Below, piece after piece: positions 1 through 5,130 of a DNA stretch of 8,628 nucleotides. Source of the stretch: Phycisphaeraceae bacterium (GTDB taxonomy: Bacteria; Planctomycetota; Phycisphaerae; Phycisphaerales; Zrk34); NCBI GenBank assembly GCA_028281485.1, contig JANQJT010000014.1, positions 1 through 8,628 on the forward strand. The letters run 5' to 3'. How positions within the stretch are numbered: position 1 is the first letter of the stretch; every line of letters begins with the position of its first letter. Position numbers and translations under genes: made by a program. The notes under the pieces were generated by a model. The model was not told the DNA's origin. It worked only from the letters and a program-made list of their open reading frames with translations, and did no database searches.

Positions 1-499
1 CGATCCCCTCCACACGCGCCAGCACCCGCGCCCCGTTCCCGTCGACGATCGGCGCACGCACCCCATACGCGATCGACGCCACCGCCCCCGCCGTGTAACG
101 CCCCACACCCGGCAGCTTCAGCAATCCCTCCACGCTGTCCGGCACGCGCCCCCCGTGTTCTTCCACGATCACCCGCGCCGCGCGGTGCAGGTGACGCGCC
201 CTTCGGTAATACCCCAGCCCCTGCCAGGCATTCAACACGTCCTGCTCGTCCGCCGCCGCCAGCACACGCACGTCCGGAAACTGCTCAACAAAACGGTTGT
301 AGTACGACACCACCGTCGCCACCTGCGTCTGCTGCAGCATCGCCTCGCTCACCAGCACGCGGTACGCATCAAAAAGCCACCCCGGCGCAGAACGCCAGGG
401 CAGCTTGCGGTGGGTCGTGTCGTACCAGGTGGCCAGCGCCCGGCGGAGTCCGCTCAGTCGGCGCGGGCTGAATCGACTTGTTTCATCACGGTCGGCCAC
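1..499 (-). CDS. mutY: A/G-specific adenine glycosylase MutY, N-terminal part (cut by window edge)
   Basis: MutY is a base-excision repair enzyme that removes adenine mispaired with 8-oxoguanine or guanine. Translating the minus strand gives 166 residues. Visible landmarks are LPWR (33-36), SEAMLQQTQV (51-60) with the family's catalytic Glu at E53, GLGYYRRARHLH (94-105), the helix-hairpin-helix LPGVGRYTAGA (129-139), and PIVDGN (150-155) with the catalytic Asp at D153. The iron-sulfur cluster cysteines and the 8-oxoG-recognising C-terminal domain would lie beyond position 1 and cannot be judged. The start is the GTG at 499-497, the first start codon after an in-frame TGA; no ATG lies in frame before the conserved core. 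There is no Shine-Dalgarno sequence, but a TACACT hexamer ends 6 nt before the GTG, so the mRNA may be leaderless. The small gene at 542-751 lies 42 bp upstream on the same strand. Family assignment is very secure; the exact start is less so. Confidence 0.96.
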   Translation of the reverse strand, partial: MADRDETSRFSPRRLSGLRRALATWYDTTHRKLPWRSAPGWLFDAYRVLVSEAMLQQTQVATVVSYYNRFVEQFPDVRVLAAADEQDVLNAWQGLGYYRRARHLHRAARVIVEEHGGRVPDSVEGLLKLPGVGRYTAGAVASIAYGVRAPIVDGNGARVLARVEGI

Positions 500-505
500 G
501 CACGC

Positions 506-533
506 AGTGTAGCGTCACGCGCCGCCGTTTCGA
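506..533 (-). promoter_or_regulatory. Candidate mutY promoter, leaderless type
   Basis: On the minus strand TACACT (511-506) is preceded, after a 16-bp spacer, by TCGAAA (533-528), four matches out of six to TTGACA. The -10 hexamer ends 6 nt before the GTG start of mutY, so transcription would begin at or about the start codon. The -35 is weak, so this is tentative. Confidence 0.4.
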
Positions 534-541
534 GCGCCCCG

Positions 542-751
542 TCAGGACGCCTTCTTGCCAGGCATCCCCGCCCAGAATCCACCCACGGAAGACATCAGTA
601 CCTCGTCGGCTTCCAGATCGATTACGTCGCGGGCCTCGCGACGCCAGAGCATCGCCTGCGGTTCCGCGACCGCGTACTCCTCGACGATCTCGCGCAACAG
701 CGCAACCTCTTCGTCAGACCAGTAAGCGTGTTTCAGTGTCGAATCAAACAT
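542..751 (-). CDS. Small hypothetical protein, 69 aa
   Basis: I do not recognise this protein. From the ATG at 751-749 it has 69 residues and looks acidic and soluble. It contains a predicted helical stretch WSDEEVALLREIVEEYAV (about residues 11-28), a second charged segment around RREARDVIDLEADEV, and a tail ending in GMPGKKAS. No signal peptide, membrane segment or metal motif is visible. The frame stays open upstream to 871, but the ATG at 751 is preferred: a GGTGGGG ribosome-binding sequence lies 8 nt before it, and a longer product would overlap the 802-1020 gene and start with an Arg-rich, low-quality stretch. It lies 50 bp after the 72-aa gene and 42 bp before mutY on the same strand, so the three may be co-transcribed. 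Codon choice looks like normal coding sequence for this genome. Confidence 0.6.
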   Translation of the reverse strand: MFDSTLKHAYWSDEEVALLREIVEEYAVAEPQAMLWRREARDVIDLEADEVLMSSVGGFWAGMPGKKAS

Positions 752-801
752 GTCGTTTACCCCACCAGGACGGTTCCTTGTCGTTACTGCTTCCGCTACT
801 C

Positions 802-1020
802 TCACGCGGCCCGACCACCAGGCCCGTCGCTGTCGAACTCGTAAAAATCGCCCGCGCAGTAGACCGACCACGTGGGCTGCTCGTCTTCATCGGTTTCCGT
901 TTCTGCGATCACGCTCTCAACCGGCTCGAAGTCACCTTCGACCGCATCCAGGCCGAGGATATCCATCAGCAGGTCCATGCTGCGTTCCGACCATTCGTCG
1001 CTGTTGAGTTGGATAGTCAT
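802..1020 (-). CDS. Small acidic hypothetical protein, 72 aa
   Basis: Not recognised. The protein is strongly acidic, with an Asp/Glu-rich centre (ETETDEDE, about residues 40-47) and an N-terminal part that could form a helix (SERSMDLLMDILGLDAVEGDF). One cysteine (in YCAGDFYEF) and three tryptophan/tyrosine-containing stretches suggest a small folded domain, but no known motif is visible. The ATG at 1020-1018 has GGGAG (1032-1028) 7 nt upstream, a good ribosome-binding site, which supports it as a real gene. It is the first of a possible same-strand run with the 69-aa gene and mutY. A perfect 11-bp palindrome lies 20 nt upstream of the start. Confidence 0.6.
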   Translation of the reverse strand: MTIQLNSDEWSERSMDLLMDILGLDAVEGDFEPVESVIAETETDEDEQPTWSVYCAGDFYEFDSDGPGGRAA

Positions 1021-1040
1021 TCGATCGCTCCCGAGCAGAC

Positions 1041-1051
1041 GTGTTGAACAC
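1041..1051. repeat. Short perfect palindrome upstream of the 72-aa gene
   Basis: GTGTTGAACAC has two perfect 5-bp arms around a single G. It lies 20-30 bp before the start codon of the 72-aa gene, in an otherwise featureless 213-bp intergenic stretch (1021-1233). It could be an operator half-site pair, but a palindrome this short can occur by chance. No clear promoter hexamers were found around it. Confidence 0.25.
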
Positions 1052-1233
1052 CTCCAACTTCCGATTCACCGTCTGCAATCGCAAGACATCCGACCACCCG
1101 CGCACACTTTCCCCTCACATCACGACCATCAGGTCATCCGGCCAATCCAGGTAAGACAGGCAAGCCCGCGCTTATACGGACCGAGCCCCTCTATTCAGCG
1201 TTAAAACAGGGTTGAAAGCGACACCACGACCGA

Positions 1234-1866
1234 TCAAAGCGATCCGACAAGCGCGTCAATCTGCGCCTCGGCCTCGCGAACCGACCGCTCGTAACGCTCG
1301 TCCTTGAACTCCGAGTAACCGATCCGCACCGGCCGCACGTCTGTCATGCCGACGAAGCCCAGGATCGTCATCAGGTGCGGCTCGAGAAAGTTCAGATGCT
1401 CCATCGAACCGCCCGGATGCATCTCACCCTCGCCCGCGCTGATCACCAGCACGACCGGCTTGTCCGTCATCAGCCCGCGGTAAGGCTGCTCGCTGTCCGG
1501 CTCGATCACAAACGTACGGTTGATCCGCACGACCTGATCCACCCACGCCTTCAGCGCAGCCGGCATCCCGAAGTTGTACATCGACACGCCCATCACGACC
1601 GCGTCGGCCGACGACAACTCCTCGATCAGCGTGTCGCTCTCGGCCACCGCCTGTTGCGCCGCCGCGTCACGCTCCCCGTCCGGCGTGTACACCGACGCGA
1701 TCCACGCCTCGGTCACCGTCGTCGGTGGATTCAAGCCCACGTCGCGGCGGATCACCCGCCCGTCCGGATTGGCGGCGCGCCACCGGTTAACAAAACGATC
1801 GGTCATTCCGCGAGAGACGCTGCGCGTCTCTCGCCCGCTGGAATCGATGTGGAGCAGGGTTTTCAT
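1234..1866 (-). CDS. azoR: FMN-dependent NADH-azoreductase (AzoR family, flavodoxin-like fold)
   Basis: This cytoplasmic flavoenzyme family reduces quinones and azo compounds with NAD(P)H by two-electron transfer through bound FMN. The length, 210 residues, is usual for the family. The N-terminal strand KTLLHIDSS (2-10) followed by SVSRGMTDRFV (16-26) forms the phosphate-binding region, and SMYNFGMPAALKAWVDQVVR (95-114) contains the hallmark MYNF flavin contact. The later loop, usually Ser-Arg-Gly-Gly in AzoR proteins, reads SAGEG (143-147) here, so the Arg is missing; FMN binding is probably kept but substrate or cofactor preference may differ. The start ATG (1866-1864) has no Shine-Dalgarno sequence close by; a TATCTA hexamer ends 7 nt before it. 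A perfect 11-bp inverted repeat spans codons 11-19. It appears to be a single-gene unit, and its physiological substrate cannot be told from the neighbours. Confidence 0.9.
   Translation of the reverse strand: MKTLLHIDSSGRETRSVSRGMTDRFVNRWRAANPDGRVIRRDVGLNPPTTVTEAWIASVYTPDGERDAAAQQAVAESDTLIEELSSADAVVMGVSMYNFGMPAALKAWVDQVVRINRTFVIEPDSEQPYRGLMTDKPVVLVISAGEGEMHPGGSMEHLNFLEPHLMTILGFVGMTDVRPVRIGYSEFKDERYERSVREAEAQIDALVGSL
1810..1834. repeat. Perfect 11-bp inverted repeat with 3-nt loop inside azoR
   Basis: On the plus strand GCGAGAGACGC (1810-1820) is followed by TGC and by its exact reverse complement (1824-1834). In azoR mRNA this would form an 11-bp stem (8 G-C and 3 A-U pairs) with a GCA loop at nucleotides 33-57 of the coding sequence. 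It encodes the phosphate-loop region, residues 11-19, so the protein sequence imposes some constraint. It may act as an RNA hairpin affecting early translation or as a dyad operator just downstream of the start. Function is inferred; the symmetry is directly visible. Confidence 0.6.
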
Positions 1867-1873
1867 GCGAGCT

Positions 1874-1879
1874 TAGATA
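1874..1879 (-). promoter_or_regulatory. Candidate extended -10 of azoR, leaderless type
   Basis: TATCTA (1879-1874 on the minus strand) is preceded by TGC, which fits an extended -10 (TGn) element. It ends 7 nt before the azoR ATG, placing the predicted transcription start at the start codon. No convincing -35 was found at 16-18 bp, as extended -10 promoters allow. The nearest purine-rich stretch, GGGGAG, is over 15 nt from the ATG and upstream of this -10. Confidence 0.4.
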
Positions 1880-1960
1880 GCACAACTCCCCGACAGATTC
1901 CAGACAAAACCGCGTGCGTATTCGCTTAGCCCAACACCCCGCTGCGCCCCCCCACCGCCC

Positions 1961-3556
<1,596 letters not shown>

Positions 3557-3562
3557 GTTTGC

Positions 3563-3591
3563 ATAATGATACGCCACGTCTTTAAAGTCAA
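3563..3591 (-). promoter_or_regulatory. Housekeeping-type promoter of the sigma-54 activator gene, leaderless
   Basis: On the minus strand TTGACT (3591-3586) and CATTAT (3568-3563) are separated by exactly 17 bp, a good vegetative sigma-factor promoter (five and four matches to consensus). The -10 ends 6 nt before ATG 3556, so the transcript should begin at the start codon. The upstream flank (about 3592-3622) is very AT-rich for this genome and could act as an UP element. Confidence 0.6.
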
Positions 3592-3610
3592 TGCCTACTT
3601 ATTAAACATT

Positions 3611-3626
3611 GCGTTAAAAATTACGC
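3611..3626. repeat. Imperfect 16-bp dyad in the activator/rpoZ divergent region
   Basis: GCGTTAAAAATTACGC has outer arms GCGT/ACGC that pair perfectly, with an inner A-T pair and three central mismatched positions. It lies about 20 bp upstream of the activator's -35 element, a plausible site for a regulator, possibly the activator itself. The rest of the divergent intergenic region (3557-3788) is AT-rich and holds only the two promoters described. Evidence is weak. Confidence 0.25.
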
Positions 3627-3723
3627 CCTCAAAATAAGCTATTCGACAGGTCTTTTCTTATCGGTCCCGACCCAATACCCATTCCTTGGTCCCCATTAAT
3701 CTGCCCAACAATCGGATAACCAC

Positions 3724-3752
3724 TTGGCAGGAACCGACTTGTTGCCTATATT
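3724..3752 (+). promoter_or_regulatory. Promoter of rpoZ-coaC
   Basis: TTGGCA (3724-3729) and TATATT (3747-3752) are separated by 17 bp, matching a vegetative sigma-factor promoter. Transcription would start near 3759, giving a leader of about 30 nt that carries the GGAG ribosome-binding site at 3776-3779, 9 nt before the rpoZ ATG. This is a conventional leadered promoter, unlike the divergent activator promoter facing the other way. Confidence 0.65.
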
Positions 3753-3788
3753 GCGTCGTTTGCCCTCCAGACACCGGAGCCGATTCCT

Positions 3789-4019
3789 ATGATCGAAGCG
3801 CTCAAGAGCGATGAAATCGTCGACAAGATGGGTGGCCGCTTCAAGCTCACCGCCCTGATCCAGCGCCGCTGGGCCGAACTGCTGCAGGGCGCACGCCCGC
3901 TGGTCGAACGCGAAGGCCGCAGCGACCTCGAGCTCGCCGTCGAAGAAGTCCTCCAGAACAAGATCACCATCGATTACGCCGGCAGCGACATCACCCCGCC
4001 CGACGTCGCCCTCAAGTAA
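3789..4019 (+). CDS. rpoZ: RNA polymerase omega subunit
   Basis: Omega is the small subunit that clamps the beta-prime subunit and helps assemble RNA polymerase. The 76-residue product matches the usual short size. Its signature is the conserved helix region KMGGRFKLTALIQRRWAELL (about 13-32) followed by GARPLV (34-39) and a helical segment ELAVEEVLQNKI (48-59), which resembles the family's conserved C-terminal half ending in the GKI-type motif. The C-terminal tail beyond about residue 62 is short and variable. GGAG 9 nt before the ATG decides the start. coaC follows 25 bp downstream on the same strand; rpoZ next to CoaBC/CoaC genes is a known arrangement in several bacterial phyla and supports both calls. 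The usual gmk neighbour is absent here. Confidence 0.9.
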   Translation: MIEALKSDEIVDKMGGRFKLTALIQRRWAELLQGARPLVEREGRSDLELAVEEVLQNKITIDYAGSDITPPDVALK

Positions 4020-4044
4020 TCACCCGATCACCCGGGACACACCC

Positions 4045-4608
4045 ATGACCGCGCCCTCCGATCCGCCCGCCGACCGAATGAACATCCTCATCGGCATCAG
4101 CGGCGGCATCGCCTGCTACAAGGTCGCCACCCTCGTCAGCCGCCTCGCGCAGACCGGCCACGATGTCACCTGCGCCATGACCGACTCGGCCACACGTTTC
4201 GTCACCCCCCTCACCTTCGAAACGCTCTCCGGCAACACCGTCTACACCTCCCTCTGGCAGCACGGCCGATACAGCTACGCACAACACATCGAACTCGCGC
4301 GCTGGGCCGACCGTGTCCTGGTCGCACCCGCCACCGCCAACATCATCGCCAAGGTCACGCACGGCATCTGCGACGACCTGCTCTCCACCATCCTCTGCGC
4401 CGTCCCCCAATCCACACCCCGCTTCGCCGCACCCGCCATGAACGCCGACATGCTCGCCAACCCCGCCGTGCAGAAAAACATCTCCGCGCTCCAGGACGAG
4501 CTCGGCTACACCCTCATCGGCCCCGACTCCGGCTGGCAGGCCTGCCGCACCTCCGGCGCAGGCCGCATGAGCGAACCCGACGAACTCTACGACACGATCA
4601 CAAAGTAG
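4045..4608 (+). CDS. coaC: Phosphopantothenoylcysteine decarboxylase, stand-alone CoaC
   Basis: This FMN-dependent HFCD-family flavoprotein decarboxylates 4'-phosphopantothenoylcysteine to 4'-phosphopantetheine in coenzyme A synthesis. The 187 residues comprise only the decarboxylase domain: the N-terminal NILIGISGGIACYK (13-26) of the flavin site, the catalytic His in QHIELARWAD (80-89, H81), APATANIIAKVTHGICDDL (94-112), the substrate-binding PAMN (130-133) and the clamp region ACRTSGAGRMSEP (166-178) with conserved C167. The clamp usually reads Cys-Gly; here Arg follows the Cys. The CoaB synthetase domain found in fused Dfp/CoaBC proteins is absent, so CoaB must be encoded elsewhere. ATG 4045 is chosen although only a weak GGGAC precedes it; ATG 4078 is an alternative start directly before the conserved core and also lacks a clear site. 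It probably shares the rpoZ transcript, and converges on the next gene with a 12-bp gap. Confidence 0.93.
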   Translation: MTAPSDPPADRMNILIGISGGIACYKVATLVSRLAQTGHDVTCAMTDSATRFVTPLTFETLSGNTVYTSLWQHGRYSYAQHIELARWADRVLVAPATANIIAKVTHGICDDLLSTILCAVPQSTPRFAAPAMNADMLANPAVQKNISALQDELGYTLIGPDSGWQACRTSGAGRMSEPDELYDTITK

Positions 4609-4620
4609 CCCCGCCCCCAT

Positions 4621-5076
4621 CTATCCCGCCGGCCAGTCCGACTCGATCTTAAAGCCGAACTTCACCGCGTTGTCGATCCACCGGAACCAGCTCGGCCGAA
4701 CCACATAAAACCGCTGGCTGCGCACCATGTCCTCCACCTCCGCGATGTGCGGAAACTTCTCCAGGTACACGCCCCACACCCGATCCCACTCGCCCTCGCC
4801 AACCACCTCGCACACGCCGTGGAACTGCACGCCGCGGATCTGCTGCCACATCTTCACCGGCGGATACACCGTGCCCGACACGCGCGGGTCCGCCGCCACG
4901 TGCCTGCTGTGCCAGCTGCCCGGATCGGAAACGAAATAGAGATTCAACGCACCGTCCGGCGCGAAGTACAGGTTCGCCGAGTGCGGCCTGCCCTCGGGCC
5001 CCACCGTCGCCAACGACAGCGTCGATACACTCAGCAGGCACGGCCGAATCGCCTCGCCAATCGATAGGTCTGTCAC
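4621..5076 (-). CDS. Pyridoxamine 5'-phosphate oxidase-like split-barrel protein, YhbP/UPF0306-like
   Basis: The 151-residue product looks like a small FMN-binding split-barrel protein of the pyridoxamine phosphate oxidase superfamily. Typical features are the beta-hairpin LSLATVGPEGRPHSANLYFA (20-39) and the next strand ALNLYFVSDPGSWHSRHV (43-60). IRGVQFHGVCEVVG (80-93) and the C-terminal IDNAVKFGFKIESDW (134-148) recall, from memory, E. coli YhbP, which has an equivalent IRGVQF segment and a DNxxxFG C-terminus. No biochemical role can be assigned, and true vitamin B6 oxidase activity is unlikely given its size. The start is GTG (5076-5074), with GAGAGG 6 nt upstream. It begins 31 bp after the alaS stop on the same strand, so it may be read from alaS as well as from its own promoter. 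It ends 12 bp from the convergent coaC stop with no obvious terminator hairpin. Confidence 0.8.
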   Translation of the reverse strand: MTDLSIGEAIRPCLLSVSTLSLATVGPEGRPHSANLYFAPDGALNLYFVSDPGSWHSRHVAADPRVSGTVYPPVKMWQQIRGVQFHGVCEVVGEGEWDRVWGVYLEKFPHIAEVEDMVRSQRFYVVRPSWFRWIDNAVKFGFKIESDWPAG

Positions 5077-5099
5077 GTTGCGCCTCTCTGATTAACCCA

Positions 5100-5130
5100 A
5101 GTATACCTCAGCCCAGCGCCGATGCGGCAA
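5100..5130 (-). promoter_or_regulatory. Candidate promoter of the YhbP-like gene, overlapping the alaS 3' end
   Basis: TATACT (5105-5100, minus strand) lies just after the alaS stop codon, with TTGCCG (5130-5125) 19 bp upstream inside the last codons of alaS. Predicted transcription would start near 5093, leaving a leader of about 17 nt with the GAGAGG ribosome-binding site. The -10 is close to consensus; the spacer is longer than ideal. Confidence 0.45.

Noticed and set aside
3724..3745. Possible sigma-54 promoter (TTGGCA ... TTGC) before rpoZ
   Set aside because: The GG and GC dinucleotides are not at the required 12-bp separation, whereas the same region fits a 17-bp spaced -35/-10 promoter well.
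4012..4620. Minus-strand open frame of 202 codons antisense to coaC
   Set aside because: Gly/Val/Asp-rich shadow of coaC with no recognisable motif, while the coaC frame has all its family motifs.
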